The notes under the pieces were generated by a model that did not search any database, was not told where the DNA came from, and saw only the letters and a program-made list of their open reading frames with translations. A DNA stretch of 64,000 bases from Sulfurimonas hydrogeniphila (lineage in GTDB: Bacteria; Campylobacterota; Campylobacteria; Campylobacterales; Sulfurimonadaceae), in the NCBI RefSeq assembly GCF_009068765.1, contig NZ_CP035534.1, positions 1,178,001 through 1,242,000 of the forward strand, read 5' to 3'. The translations under genes and the position numbers were made by a program. Within the stretch, counting starts at the first letter, position 1, and the number at the start of each line of letters is the position of its first letter. Shown piece after piece: positions 18,065-27,545 of this stretch.

Positions 18065-18730
18065 TTACTTTGCAGTATCAATATTTTTCATCCACTTGGA
18101 TTGATCCCAAGATGATTTGGAAGCACCGTTTGGATCTGTATAAACAGGTCTAAAACTGTTTTGGTCAACCAGCATGTTTGTTGCTTGAGGTGCATGACAC
18201 TGTGTACAGTTAAATCTTCCTGCATACAGATGTTTTTCATCTTTATCCACTTTTATAGAGACATTTTCCTGTGTTTCAGAAGAAGTATTTTTAACCACTT
18301 TTCCGTTTTTCAAAATTTTATCACCTTTGACAGAGGTATGCGGTCTAAAATTTGTAAAGTGTGAAACAGGAATTGGTGTAGCACCCATAGATGGCGCCAT
18401 ATCCGGCATATGACACATCAAACACTGATTGTTGTCTTTTGTAATCGGCAACATTCCAGTTGTATCATGTGGAATCATCGGCGGAGCATCCTGATAAGCT
18501 CGCTTAAACTTCTTTGAAGTTCCCGGTGCAGCCGAATGATATTCTACTTTAGGCGGAACAACATCTTCTTTTAAAAGATCAGTTGTCCCTCTGTATCCTA
18601 ACTGACTTTCATCTATTATAGGTTTTACCTGTGTTTTTTCCTGAGGTTTTACCTGTGCATTGTTATTACATCCAACGAGTAATAAAGCTGCAGTTGCAAA
18701 ACCGATCGTAATCTTTGTTAAAATTTTCAT
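18065..18730 (-). CDS. napB: NapB, diheme cytochrome c subunit of periplasmic nitrate reductase
   Basis: Passes electrons to NapA in the periplasm. Two heme motifs, CLMCH and CTQCH, are present, with flanking His residues for bis-His ligation (for example PHDTTGMLPI, VSHFTNFRPH). The N-terminus has a lipoprotein-like signal, FATAALLLVGCNNN, with a Cys at about residue 21, so the protein may be lipidated rather than soluble; this is unusual for NapB and worth confirming. The 221-residue length is longer than in enterics. napH ends just one base upstream of its start. Confidence 0.92.
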   Translation of the reverse strand: MKILTKITIGFATAALLLVGCNNNAQVKPQEKTQVKPIIDESQLGYRGTTDLLKEDVVPPKVEYHSAAPGTSKKFKRAYQDAPPMIPHDTTGMLPITKDNNQCLMCHMPDMAPSMGATPIPVSHFTNFRPHTSVKGDKILKNGKVVKNTSSETQENVSIKVDKDEKHLYAGRFNCTQCHAPQATNMLVDQNSFRPVYTDPNGASKSSWDQSKWMKNIDTAK

Positions 18731-18731
18731 T

Positions 18732-19562
18732 TTACTCTCCCATTTTTTTATTTTGAATAAAATCTCTTATTGAGAACCTTAAAGCATCATCATCACATAC
18801 TTCTATACATCTGGCACAATTTGTACACTCTCCTGAGAGTACAGGAAGTGATTCTTTGCCTATCATATGAAGTACTTGTTTTTCAGGACAAACTACTTTA
18901 CATTTCATACAAAGTGTACAGTTTTCTTCCAGATGATGCACTCTAATAAAACTAAACTTTCCTAAAAGTGAATAAAATCCACCGAGTGGACATATATGAC
19001 CACACCAACCATTTTTAAGGACAAACAAATCAAAAAGAAATATCATACCGATAGCTGCCCAGCCAAAGCCCATACCAAAGACAAGACCTCTGTGCATCAT
19101 TGATATTGGCGATACAAATTCAAAAGCTGCTATACCCATAAAGGCCGAAACTATTAAACTAATACCCAAAATCCAATATCTTACATTTCTTGTAATTGGT
19201 TGTTTTGTTATTTGCGCTCTATCAATATCAAATACTCTTCTTAAATAATTAGCACTGTCTGTCACCATATTAATAGGACAAACCCAAGAACAGAACGCTC
19301 TTCCGCCTATTAAAAAATAAAACAGTGCAACAACTGCCACTCCTATAAGTAAATCACTTGCGACAACGGCACCTGCTGCCACCATCTGCAACACTGCATA
19401 AGGATCACTCATCGGAACAATTCCAAATAGTTCGGATGAACTGAGGTTTCCTTCAAGTATCTTCCATCCCCAGGCATTTGCACCGAAAAATAGAATTAAT
19501 ATTCCAATTTGTGTAAATCTTCTTAAAATAAGATATCTATAGTTATTCCATAGTTTACTCAT
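18732..19562 (-). CDS. napH: NapH, membrane quinol dehydrogenase subunit
   Basis: NapH and NapG form a NapC-independent quinol dehydrogenase that feeds NapB/NapA. The frame opens at 19598, but ATG 19562 (MSKLWNNYRYLILRRFTQ) gives the family start and overlaps napG by eight bases. Four membrane segments are evident, with two Cys-rich CxxxCP motifs (CSWVCPINM and CGHICPLGG) at membrane ends, and a C-terminal cytoplasmic region with two [4Fe-4S] motifs (CTLCMKCKVVCP, CTNCARCIEVC). Confidence 0.94.
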   Translation of the reverse strand: MSKLWNNYRYLILRRFTQIGILILFFGANAWGWKILEGNLSSSELFGIVPMSDPYAVLQMVAAGAVVASDLLIGVAVVALFYFLIGGRAFCSWVCPINMVTDSANYLRRVFDIDRAQITKQPITRNVRYWILGISLIVSAFMGIAAFEFVSPISMMHRGLVFGMGFGWAAIGMIFLFDLFVLKNGWCGHICPLGGFYSLLGKFSFIRVHHLEENCTLCMKCKVVCPEKQVLHMIGKESLPVLSGECTNCARCIEVCDDDALRFSIRDFIQNKKMGE

Positions 19563-20352
19563 CCAACAAACCTTCCAAACCACTGTTAAGCTTGTCAACC
19601 GCTTTTCTTTTACTTACATTTGTTGTAGTATGAATCGCATGAGCATCTTTTAGTCTTGACTCATCTTTTTTATCCCAGCCTTTGATGTAGTGACTGCCGG
19701 CTTTCCCCATTGCCACTTCACGAGGCAGTATAAAGATAGCCGGTTTTTCTGTCACACAGGCATGTTCACACATTCCGCAGCCTGTACAGGCATCTGCATG
19801 CACCACAGGTTTTAAAAATGCGTGTTTGCCGGTTCTTTCATTTTTAGAATACTCTACAGTTATCGCTTGACCCAAAATAGGACAGGCTCTGTAGCAAGCA
19901 TCACACTGAATACCCCAAAAAGCAATACAACTGTTTTCATCAATAACCGCTAATCCCATATCTGCTGTATTAATATCAAGATGACCGTTTACAGTTACAC
20001 TCGACTCATCCAGCGCACCGCTCGGACAAACAGGAACACAAGGAATATCTTCACACATATAGCAGGGAATATCCCTTGGAATAAAGTATGGTGTCCCTAT
20101 AGGTCTGTGATCACCGGGTTTAGCCAGCATCAATGTATCATACGGGCATGCTTCAACACATAATCCGCATTTGATACAGGTTTTGAGAAAATCTTCTTCC
20201 TTTATAGCCGCAGGCGGACGCAGTATCAGCGGCGAAGCTTTCGCATCATCAAGATACGCGCTCCATAAAAATCCGCCAATCGCAGCATAGCCAACACCTC
20301 TGGCCATATTTAAGATAAATTTTCTTCTGTCGCTGAGTGCTTCTTTTTTCAT
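19555..20352 (-). CDS. napG: NapG, periplasmic ferredoxin-type subunit
   Basis: A 265-residue Tat-exported iron-sulfur protein that works with NapH. The twin-Arg signal SDRRKFILNMARG is followed by a hydrophobic helix. Four ferredoxin-type Cys clusters are seen: CIKCGLCVEACP, CYMCEDIPCVPVCP, CDACYRACP and CTGCGMCEHAC. The Tat signal implies folding with clusters before export. The position directly after napA is standard for this phylum. Confidence 0.95.
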   Translation of the reverse strand: MKKEALSDRRKFILNMARGVGYAAIGGFLWSAYLDDAKASPLILRPPAAIKEEDFLKTCIKCGLCVEACPYDTLMLAKPGDHRPIGTPYFIPRDIPCYMCEDIPCVPVCPSGALDESSVTVNGHLDINTADMGLAVIDENSCIAFWGIQCDACYRACPILGQAITVEYSKNERTGKHAFLKPVVHADACTGCGMCEHACVTEKPAIFILPREVAMGKAGSHYIKGWDKKDESRLKDAHAIHTTTNVSKRKAVDKLNSGLEGLLDE

Positions 20353-20369
20353 TGTAAATTCTTTATTGT

Positions 20370-23219
20370 CTATGCTTTATAAATTTTTACAGCACATTTT
20401 TTAAAGTCTGTCTGTTTTGACATAGGACAGGTTTGATCCAATGTTACTTTATTGATAAACACACGCTCATCAAACCACGGAACAAATACCAAAGGTTTTG
20501 GCGGTCTGTTACGTCCACGCGTCTCAACACGAGCTCTTACTCTACCACGACGAGATTCAACCCAGCATAAATCATTGTCTTTGAGTCCTCTTTCCTCAGC
20601 GGCTTTAGGATTCATATAGACAAGCGCTTCAGGAACAGCACGGTACAACTCAGGCACACGCATCGTCATTGTTCCAGAGTGCCAGTGCTCAAGCACACGT
20701 CCTGTACACAACCATAAATCATAATTTTCATCCGGCATTTCCGGCGGATCCATATACGGACGGGCAAAGATTTTTGCTTTGTCTGTTAACGGTTTTTTCT
20801 TTTTGTCTTGTACACCTGTTAAATTACCGTGTGGTAATGCTTTGGCAAGTGGACCGTAGAATGCAAATTCACTGCCTCTTCCGTTTTCTTTTGCATGTTT
20901 TGCCGCATATGGATCAAATTTTACATTAAATCTCCATGCAGTCTCTTTGCCATTAACAACTGGCCATTTAAGACCACGAACTTTATGGTAGGTAACAAAG
21001 TCTGCCAAGTCATGCCCATGACCTCTACCAAATGATGCATATTCTTCCCAAAGGTACTGGTGAATCATAAAGCCGTAGCCTTTGAAAACTTTACCGTCAC
21101 TTCCGACAATATTTCTTGCATCACCGAGACATTCTGAATTGTCATACCCTTTTTGTGGAAACTGATCCAATGCCAACGGATAGTTTTTCTTCGCTCTTTC
21201 ATTTGCATATAGAATTTCATACATAGTCGTATCTGGTTTATACCCCATTGCATAGGCTTTTTCTCTTACATCAGGAAGTTTTTTACCGTTTCTCAGTGTA
21301 TAAGGCCCCCACAGATCATCTACCGTAAATCTTTTTGAAAGCTCTACCCACTGCCAGGTATCACTCATCGCATCACCTACAGGAAGAACCTGTTGTCTCC
21401 AGTGCTGTGAACGGCGTTCTGCATTTCCGTATGCACCCCATTTTTCATAAATCATAGCAGACGGCAAAATCAAATCAGATACCATTGCAGATATACCCGG
21501 ATACCCGTCTGATGTTACGATGAAGTTATCCATCTCACGAGCCGCTTTAATCCAGTGTTTTGCATTGGCACTGTCTTGATATGCATTACACACATTCACC
21601 CATGCGAATTTTACAACACCGTCTTCAATATCTCTGTGAATTTTCATAATATGCTGATTTCCGACAGGATTCAGTGTTCCTGCAGGAATATGCCAGCCTT
21701 TCTCTGTAATAGCTCTGTGCTTTGGATTTTTTACCATCATATCTGCAGGCAGTCTGTGTGCAAACGTACCGACTTCACGAGCAGTACCACAAGCCGAAGG
21801 CTGTCCAGTTAATGAGAATGCTCCAGAGCCAGGACGTGCCTGTTTGTTTAACATAAAGTGAACATTGTATGAAAGTGTATTGTCCCATGTTCCACGTGTA
21901 TGTTGATTCATACCCATTGTCCAGAAACTGACAACTTTTCTGTCTTTTTCAATGTAAAGCGCTGCCAAATCCTGCAACTTTTTCTTAAAGCTGTCAAGTG
22001 ATTCTTCAGGATCACCTTTACAAAGTTTTGCCGTATACTCCAATGTATATGGTTCTAAAGATTTTTTATACTCTTCAAAAGAAATTTCCCAGTGTTTTAA
22101 AGTACCGGCAGTGTTTTTCATAGTATCACCGGCTTTATAACCATATGGTTCTAACGCAGGACCTTCTAATTCTGAGACAACCTTACTCATCTCTTTATTG
22201 TAAATTTCCATCTCTTTTGCATCATATTTTCCGGCACTGCCGTCAGGTCTTACCGGAGTAACAGATTTTTCACCTGCACGTCTGAAACCGTATCCGATAT
22301 TTACAGGACCTGCTGCAAAGATAATATTTTTCTTGATGAAATCCCAGTCAATGGCTTCTGGATGGTTGTACACAATCTCACGAGCAAGATAGTTCCATAA
22401 TGCAAGGTCAGTGTTTGGTCTAAAAATAATGTTAAAGTCACCCAAATCGCAGGTACGGTGTGTATAGGTCTGAATATTGACCACTTTTACACGTTCAGGG
22501 TCTGAAAGTTTTCTGTCTGTTACACGAGACCATAAAATCGGGTGCATTTCCGCCATGTTTGAACCCCAGGTTACGATTGTATCTGTCAATTCAATATCAT
22601 CATAACAACCTGATGGCTCATCTATACCGAATGTCTGGTAAAAACCGACAACAGCAGATGCCATACAGTGACGGGCATTCGGGTCAATCGCATTGGATCT
22701 GAATCCGCCTTTCATCATTTTTTGGGCAGCATATCCTTCCATAATTGTATACTGTCCAGAAGCAAATACAGCTACCCCTTCAGGACCTTTTTCTTTGAGT
22801 GCTTTTCTGATGTTTTTTTCCATCTCATCATACGCTCGTTTCCATGAAACCGGTGCGAATTTCCCTTTTTTGTCAAATTCGCCTTTGTCATTTACACGAA
22901 GAAGCGGCTGTGTCAGTCTGTCCGCACCATACATGATTTTCGCATTAAAGTAACCTTTAATACAGTTAAGACCACGATTAACCGGCGCAGCAGGATCCCC
23001 TTTGACCGCAACAATTTTTCTATCTTTACCATCTCCCGTAGTTGCGAGCATAATCCCGCAACCGGTACCACAGAAACGACAAGCTGCCTTGTCCCATCTC
23101 CAATTATTTTCAGCTTTCGCTGCTGCTGCATTCAGTTCTGCTGGTACAGTCATACCAATAGCTGCTGCTGCAGAAGCTGCCGCTGAACTTTTAAGAAATT
23201 CTCTTCTTGAAAGTGACAT
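20370..23219 (-). CDS. napA: Periplasmic nitrate reductase catalytic subunit
   Basis: Reduces nitrate to nitrite in the periplasm at a Mo-bis-MGD centre. At 949 residues it is the long Campylobacterota form. The Tat signal is SRREFLK (residues 4-10) before an Ala-rich stretch. The [4Fe-4S] ligands are C47, C50, C54 (CRFCGTGC) and C86 (GLNCIKG). The molybdenum ligand is C185 in NARHCMAS. Later MGD-binding segments include [18 protein letters not shown] and [17 protein letters not shown]. It is first in the cluster, directly behind a class II FNR-type promoter. Confidence 0.98.
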   Translation of the reverse strand: MSLSRREFLKSSAAASAAAAIGMTVPAELNAAAAKAENNWRWDKAACRFCGTGCGIMLATTGDGKDRKIVAVKGDPAAPVNRGLNCIKGYFNAKIMYGADRLTQPLLRVNDKGEFDKKGKFAPVSWKRAYDEMEKNIRKALKEKGPEGVAVFASGQYTIMEGYAAQKMMKGGFRSNAIDPNARHCMASAVVGFYQTFGIDEPSGCYDDIELTDTIVTWGSNMAEMHPILWSRVTDRKLSDPERVKVVNIQTYTHRTCDLGDFNIIFRPNTDLALWNYLAREIVYNHPEAIDWDFIKKNIIFAAGPVNIGYGFRRAGEKSVTPVRPDGSAGKYDAKEMEIYNKEMSKVVSELEGPALEPYGYKAGDTMKNTAGTLKHWEISFEEYKKSLEPYTLEYTAKLCKGDPEESLDSFKKKLQDLAALYIEKDRKVVSFWTMGMNQHTRGTWDNTLSYNVHFMLNKQARPGSGAFSLTGQPSACGTAREVGTFAHRLPADMMVKNPKHRAITEKGWHIPAGTLNPVGNQHIMKIHRDIEDGVVKFAWVNVCNAYQDSANAKHWIKAAREMDNFIVTSDGYPGISAMVSDLILPSAMIYEKWGAYGNAERRSQHWRQQVLPVGDAMSDTWQWVELSKRFTVDDLWGPYTLRNGKKLPDVREKAYAMGYKPDTTMYEILYANERAKKNYPLALDQFPQKGYDNSECLGDARNIVGSDGKVFKGYGFMIHQYLWEEYASFGRGHGHDLADFVTYHKVRGLKWPVVNGKETAWRFNVKFDPYAAKHAKENGRGSEFAFYGPLAKALPHGNLTGVQDKKKKPLTDKAKIFARPYMDPPEMPDENYDLWLCTGRVLEHWHSGTMTMRVPELYRAVPEALVYMNPKAAEERGLKDNDLCWVESRRGRVRARVETRGRNRPPKPLVFVPWFDERVFINKVTLDQTCPMSKQTDFKKCAVKIYKA

Positions 23220-23290
23220 ATTTTCTCCTCACTATTTTTAAAAGTAGTTAAACACTTTACAATGTTCTCAACATATTTACTAACGTTTTT

Positions 23291-23296
23291 ATAATA
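23291..23296 (-). promoter_or_regulatory. -10 box of the nap promoter
   Basis: TATTAT on the minus strand. The implied start near 23284 places the FNR-type box centre 41.5 bases upstream. The resulting 5' leader before the napA ATG at 23219 is about 65 bases. Confidence 0.6.
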
Positions 23297-23318
23297 GCAT
23301 TGAAAAAATTATAAATGA

Positions 23319-23332
23319 TTGATTTAAATCAA
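23319..23332 (-). promoter_or_regulatory. FNR/CRP-type operator of the nap cluster
   Basis: TTGAT-TTAA-ATCAA, a perfect inverted repeat matching the FNR half-site consensus. Spacing to the -10 box fits activation by an FNR/CRP-family regulator under low oxygen. The regulator gene is not in this window. Confidence 0.8.
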
Positions 23333-23395
23333 GAATTTAAGAAAAGCAAAAGACATTGATATACATGAGTATATTTGTAACATAAATAAAAAATA

Positions 23396-24223
23396 TTATT
23401 TGGAGTTATATTTTGCTATTGTATCTCCAAACTTTACTTTGTCATTTTCTTTGACTAAAAGTTTTAGCATATCTTCTTCGGCCAATATGACAATGGTAGA
23501 GCCCATTTCAAAACAGCCAAAATCTTCACCTTTGTCAAGATAAAGGTTTTCAAACTCATACACCTGTTCCTCTTGTACATCTGCATTTGTCTGTATACGC
23601 GTCTCAAAACTTATTTTCATAACGCCGACATTCAATGCACTCACAAGGATAATGTAAAAATATTTTCCTTCTTGTGTCTTACACAGCAGCACAACTCTCT
23701 CATTTTCTATAAAAAGATTCAAACGTTTTTTCAACGAAGGGATATTAACAGGATAAAATTTTCCCGGAATGTGTACAGCTTTAAGTACCTGCAGATTCAT
23801 CGGAATATGATACCGATGATAGTCTTTTGGAGAAAGATAAAAATTTACAAATTCTCCGTTATGCACATAATCTTTTTCTGCCTGTGTAAAATTTTTTCCA
23901 AGCAAATTATCAGTTTTATAGCGCATGCCTTTGATTTGTAAAGCATAATCGTCAATAAGTCTGCCGCACTCCGTAATCAAAGAATCACAGGGTGCAATAA
24001 AATCTTCTGCATTCAAAGAAAATTTTCTTGGCTCTTTGAGTCTTCTTGTAAAGAGCGCGTTCAGACTCTTATAGGTACCCGGGTCATGGAATTCACTCAT
24101 ATCGAGTCCCATCAGTTTTACATAGGAATAGTTTACAATTTTTTGAAACCAGTGCGGAAATTCTTTATTTGCAAATTTACCGAACAGCTGGGATACGGCT
24201 GATGTGATATGTCTCTTATTCAT
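23396..24223 (-). CDS. psd: Phosphatidylserine decarboxylase proenzyme
   Basis: Makes phosphatidylethanolamine from phosphatidylserine in the inner membrane. The proenzyme self-cleaves at a Gly-Ser bond to create a pyruvoyl group; here the site is EMGSTIVIL (the usual LGST is MGST). Other signatures: FFTRRLK-like LFTRRLKEPRKF, and the DYHRYHIPMNLQV segment with its catalytic His. The 275 residues match the family. It overlaps truD by eight bases. PE made here would supply the phosphoethanolamine used by the EptA-like enzyme at 46-47 kb. Confidence 0.94.
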   Translation of the reverse strand: MNKRHITSAVSQLFGKFANKEFPHWFQKIVNYSYVKLMGLDMSEFHDPGTYKSLNALFTRRLKEPRKFSLNAEDFIAPCDSLITECGRLIDDYALQIKGMRYKTDNLLGKNFTQAEKDYVHNGEFVNFYLSPKDYHRYHIPMNLQVLKAVHIPGKFYPVNIPSLKKRLNLFIENERVVLLCKTQEGKYFYIILVSALNVGVMKISFETRIQTNADVQEEQVYEFENLYLDKGEDFGCFEMGSTIVILAEEDMLKLLVKENDKVKFGDTIAKYNSK

Positions 24224-25292
24224 TTATTTTCCTTTTGGCAATTTCTTCTATTAAAACTGTGGCATACGAACCTTTAGGGAGTGTGAAGTTCATTTCATAC
24301 TGTGCTTCGTGTTTGTTGAAACGCCCTTCTATCTCCGTTGGAAAGACCCAGGCATAGCGCCTGGCCCCGTCAGCATTGATTTCATCATCATAGTCTTTTT
24401 CAATGTCTCCTGCAATTTCTGTGGCATGGCGTACTTTTTTCCCGCACAAAAGTCCTGTAACAGAGATGTCGCGTGCATTAAATCTTTCTAAATCTTCTTT
24501 TGCGCCTTCAAAGTCAAAAAGTCTTCCGTGCGGATAGTGTTCCATAACATCACCGCTGATAAGTTTAAAAGGATGCTTCTGCTCTTTCATCTTTTTGACT
24601 TCTTCGTTTGGCATGTTTAACAAACTCTCGATCTCTTCAGCCTTAAAACTGTTCACAAGCGTATTGATCTCAAGTCTTCTAGAGAGCCAAAGATTAAACA
24701 GATGACTCTGATAAGCATTTATAAGGAGACGTTTGACTCTGGGATTACGCTCTCTTGCCTCTCCTTTTGCCAACTTTTCTCCCAGAATATGGTTATCTCC
24801 GTCATTTCCGAATCTTTGATACCCGAAAAAATTCGGCAACCCGAATTTTTCTATATTTTTTAATGCTTCATCAATTTTTTCAGCACTTGTAGGATTGACC
24901 TTTTTCAGCTTAATATAAAAACGATTGCCTTTTAGATGCCCTATTCTCAACTTGTTGTTATGGTATGTTTTTGAAAGAATTTTTATTCCGTCAAAATTGA
25001 AATTTTCCAAAGCCTCTTCATGTTTTTTATGCAAAGAGATATACTGCACTGTCATCGCATTTTTATCCTTAAGCCCGGCATAGCCTATTTCTTTGTTTTT
25101 TATACCCAGATAACGGGCAATTTGTCCTATCATTTCATTTGTAGAGAGGTTCTTCTTTCTTACCTGCAGTATTAAATGCTCCCCTTCTCCCGAAAATTCA
25201 TATAAAGGTATCTCCTCAACTACAAAATCACGGGGAGTCTGTTTAAAGTGAAAATCAATACTTGCATGTGCAAGTGAATAAAATCTGTCCAT
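24216..25292 (-). CDS. truD: tRNA pseudouridine(13) synthase
   Basis: Isomerises U13 of tRNA-Glu. The catalytic Asp is in EIGYAGLKDKNAMTVQY. Other family segments: the opening FKQTPRDFVVEEIPLYEFSG, RFYIKLKKV, LPNFFGYQRFGNDGDNH, and the TRUD insertion domain ending near FDFEGAKEDLERF. The 358 residues are typical. It sits between thiL and psd, 13 bases after thiL, in a compact leftward operon. Confidence 0.96.
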   Translation of the reverse strand: MDRFYSLAHASIDFHFKQTPRDFVVEEIPLYEFSGEGEHLILQVRKKNLSTNEMIGQIARYLGIKNKEIGYAGLKDKNAMTVQYISLHKKHEEALENFNFDGIKILSKTYHNNKLRIGHLKGNRFYIKLKKVNPTSAEKIDEALKNIEKFGLPNFFGYQRFGNDGDNHILGEKLAKGEARERNPRVKRLLINAYQSHLFNLWLSRRLEINTLVNSFKAEEIESLLNMPNEEVKKMKEQKHPFKLISGDVMEHYPHGRLFDFEGAKEDLERFNARDISVTGLLCGKKVRHATEIAGDIEKDYDDEINADGARRYAWVFPTEIEGRFNKHEAQYEMNFTLPKGSYATVLIEEIAKRKINE

Positions 25293-25305
25293 ATTTCTCT
25301 GTTCC

Positions 25306-26124
25306 TTAAAAATGATGTGCTTTACATCTGTTTGTATATTTGTTTCTTACAGCTTTTGCAAAAACTGTCAGTTTTGTTCTGGTTTGTCTGGCATACATTT
25401 TGATTTTTTTGAGATCCCTTGCATCAAAAGCAATCAGCATTTCATACTCTTCCCCGCTACATGCAATATGCTTAGGTATTTTTTTTATAAACTGCACGCC
25501 TGTTTTGTTCAGTGATGCAATTTTACCCAAATCACTGCATAAACCATCCGATATATCCATACCCGCTTTTAAAACATTTATACTTTTGGTGACAAAATCA
25601 TTTCTTAATCTGATATGAACAAATTTTGATTTTCTGTGGATTTTCCCCAGGTTTTGCAGTTTTTTCAAATCTTTTGCCGAGCGCCCAAGCTCCCCGGTAA
25701 AAGCAAAAAGATAATTTTCTCTGACTCTGGTGCGCAAGAGTGGCTTTTTTGTTTTGGAAATAACGGTTACAGTGATATCAAGCTTTGTATTGCTGATTGT
25801 ATCACCGCCGATAATTTCTATATTGTACTGCTTTGCGACTGATTTAAATCCGTCAGCCAAATCTTTCATTTCTGCTTTTGTCATATTCTTTGGCATTGCA
25901 ACACTTAACAGTGCATATTTCGGCACAGCATTCATTGCAACCGCATCAGAAATATTTACAAGCATTGCTTTTTGGGCAATTTGGAAACAACTCATCCAGC
26001 TGCGTTTAAAATGCACGTTTTCAAAAAATGCATCTTTGGAATAGACAATATTGTCAATCAATGCACCGTCGTCACCAATGTGTTTACTGTTAAATTGTGA
26101 TATAAAATAATTTTCTAAATTCAA
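25306..26124 (-). CDS. thiL: Thiamine-monophosphate kinase
   Basis: Phosphorylates thiamine phosphate to thiamine diphosphate, the active cofactor. Signatures: GDDGALIDN near the N-terminus (metal-binding Asp), ISDAVAMNAVPKYALLS, IIGGDTISN, and KAGMDISDGLCSDLGKIA. At 272 residues it is shorter than the 300-325 usual in enterics, as often in this phylum. First gene of the thiL-truD-psd run. Confidence 0.92.
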   Translation of the reverse strand: MNLENYFISQFNSKHIGDDGALIDNIVYSKDAFFENVHFKRSWMSCFQIAQKAMLVNISDAVAMNAVPKYALLSVAMPKNMTKAEMKDLADGFKSVAKQYNIEIIGGDTISNTKLDITVTVISKTKKPLLRTRVRENYLFAFTGELGRSAKDLKKLQNLGKIHRKSKFVHIRLRNDFVTKSINVLKAGMDISDGLCSDLGKIASLNKTGVQFIKKIPKHIACSGEEYEMLIAFDARDLKKIKMYARQTRTKLTVFAKAVRNKYTNRCKAHHF

Positions 26125-26208
26125 TAAGACTTCTTTTTATTAAGCATATATTAATTACTGCCGATATAGAATATAACGCCATTATAACATTATTAGGAAA
26201 AACATACT

Positions 26209-27420
26209 ATGAAATATTCTATTAAAAGAATTTTTGAACACTTAAAATTTTATCTGCTTTTTATCTTCTTTTTGGCGTCTTTGGCTGTTTTGCTTACATT
26301 TGAAGAACAACTCTCTTTTGATAAAGTCAATAATTTGAACAATCAAAAAAAGATTATTCAAACACTCACACACTTGGATACGGACGATATAGAACTGGCA
26401 CTTATACAGTTTAACGGAAAAAGCACACAGCTGCATCAAGAAATCGACAAACTGAAAATGCTTTATAAATACAACATTACAGACAGATATATACTGAGAA
26501 ATGAGAAAGAGTATTTTGATGACTTACAAAGACTTTCTGTACTAACTGACAAATTTAACAATGCGGCACATAAATATTATGTCGGATCAAAAAATAAAAA
26601 ACTTGCAAAAGAAGCAAAAGCAGAATTAGACAGATCACTGAATGAAATAATACAGCAGATAGATACTATGCTGTTTAAAAGTCTAACCTATAATCAGCAA
26701 AAATTTGATATTATAAAAATCCTGGTAATTATCACTTTCTTTCTTATTTTATTTGCAACATTTTGGTACAGAAAAATGCTGACGGCCATTTTACAGGATA
26801 TTGAGTACCTGTTTCAGGTTGATAAAACTAAAAGCGATTATGAAATTTTTTCACTCGAGGCTGACGCTATTGCACTGAGGATGAACAGAAAAACTGTTGT
26901 TCAGAACAACCCCAGCATGCTTGATCCTGTAACAGAAATAAACAACTACAAAGGTCTTGTAAACTCTTATGGAGCAAAAAAAGGACTCAAAGACAGCAAC
27001 TTTACAGCTGTTACTGTTCTTGAGGTGGATAATTTTTCAAAATCCAACAGAGCCTTTACCCAGGAAGTCACACAGGCAATACTGCGTAAAGTTGCTTACA
27101 CTGTTTCTTTGCATGAGCAACCCATAGATGTCATCGCGAGAACAGACTACAATCAATTTACAGTCGTTCTTTCACGCTCATCGAAAGAACAGCTTTTCAA
27201 AGATATGGAAATAATACGAGAGAGTATTTCTGAACTCAAATTTAATGCACCTGGTCACGGTCCTATACATATAACTGTAACAGGCGGATTTGTCATCAAA
27301 CCGAACAACACTTCACTTGAAGAGGCAATAAAACAGGCAAAGGAAATTTTAGAATATGCAAAAACAACAGGGAACAATAGAATTTTCCAACTAAGAGACT
27401 TAGCCCAAAGAGAGATGTAA
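26209..27420 (+). CDS. Membrane protein with a degenerate GGDEF domain
   Basis: A 403-residue signalling-type protein. Two membrane segments (residues about 14-30 and about 167-186, IIKILVIITFFLILFATFWY) flank a periplasmic helical region. The C-terminal half has the GGDEF fold landmarks: LDPVTEINNYKGLVNSYG, then FTAVTVLEVDNFSKSNR, and ARTDYNQFTVVL where an active enzyme would have ARxGGDEF. The catalytic GGDEF is replaced by TDYNQ (near residue 311), so diguanylate cyclase activity is unlikely; it may bind nucleotide or serve as a receptor. A conserved tail, TGGFVIKPNNTSLEEAIKQA, follows the fold. Confidence 0.85.
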   Translation: MKYSIKRIFEHLKFYLLFIFFLASLAVLLTFEEQLSFDKVNNLNNQKKIIQTLTHLDTDDIELALIQFNGKSTQLHQEIDKLKMLYKYNITDRYILRNEKEYFDDLQRLSVLTDKFNNAAHKYYVGSKNKKLAKEAKAELDRSLNEIIQQIDTMLFKSLTYNQQKFDIIKILVIITFFLILFATFWYRKMLTAILQDIEYLFQVDKTKSDYEIFSLEADAIALRMNRKTVVQNNPSMLDPVTEINNYKGLVNSYGAKKGLKDSNFTAVTVLEVDNFSKSNRAFTQEVTQAILRKVAYTVSLHEQPIDVIARTDYNQFTVVLSRSSKEQLFKDMEIIRESISELKFNAPGHGPIHITVTGGFVIKPNNTSLEEAIKQAKEILEYAKTTGNNRIFQLRDLAQREM

Positions 27421-27503
27421 AGAGTCACATGTCTCAAATAGTAACAAACACAAACTTCACAAAAACAAATACTGCATTTAACCTAGCCTAAGACTATTCA
27501 CGC

Positions 27504-27509
27504 TATAAT
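27504..27509 (+). promoter_or_regulatory. -10 box for the sdh/frd operon
   Basis: TATAAT 37 bases before the sdhA ATG, with GAAGGA at 27533-27538 as ribosome-binding site. The upstream 27421-27500 is otherwise featureless. Confidence 0.55.
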
Positions 27510-27545
27510 CAGCATTATTTTAGTTCTTTATTGAAGGATGGGTTA

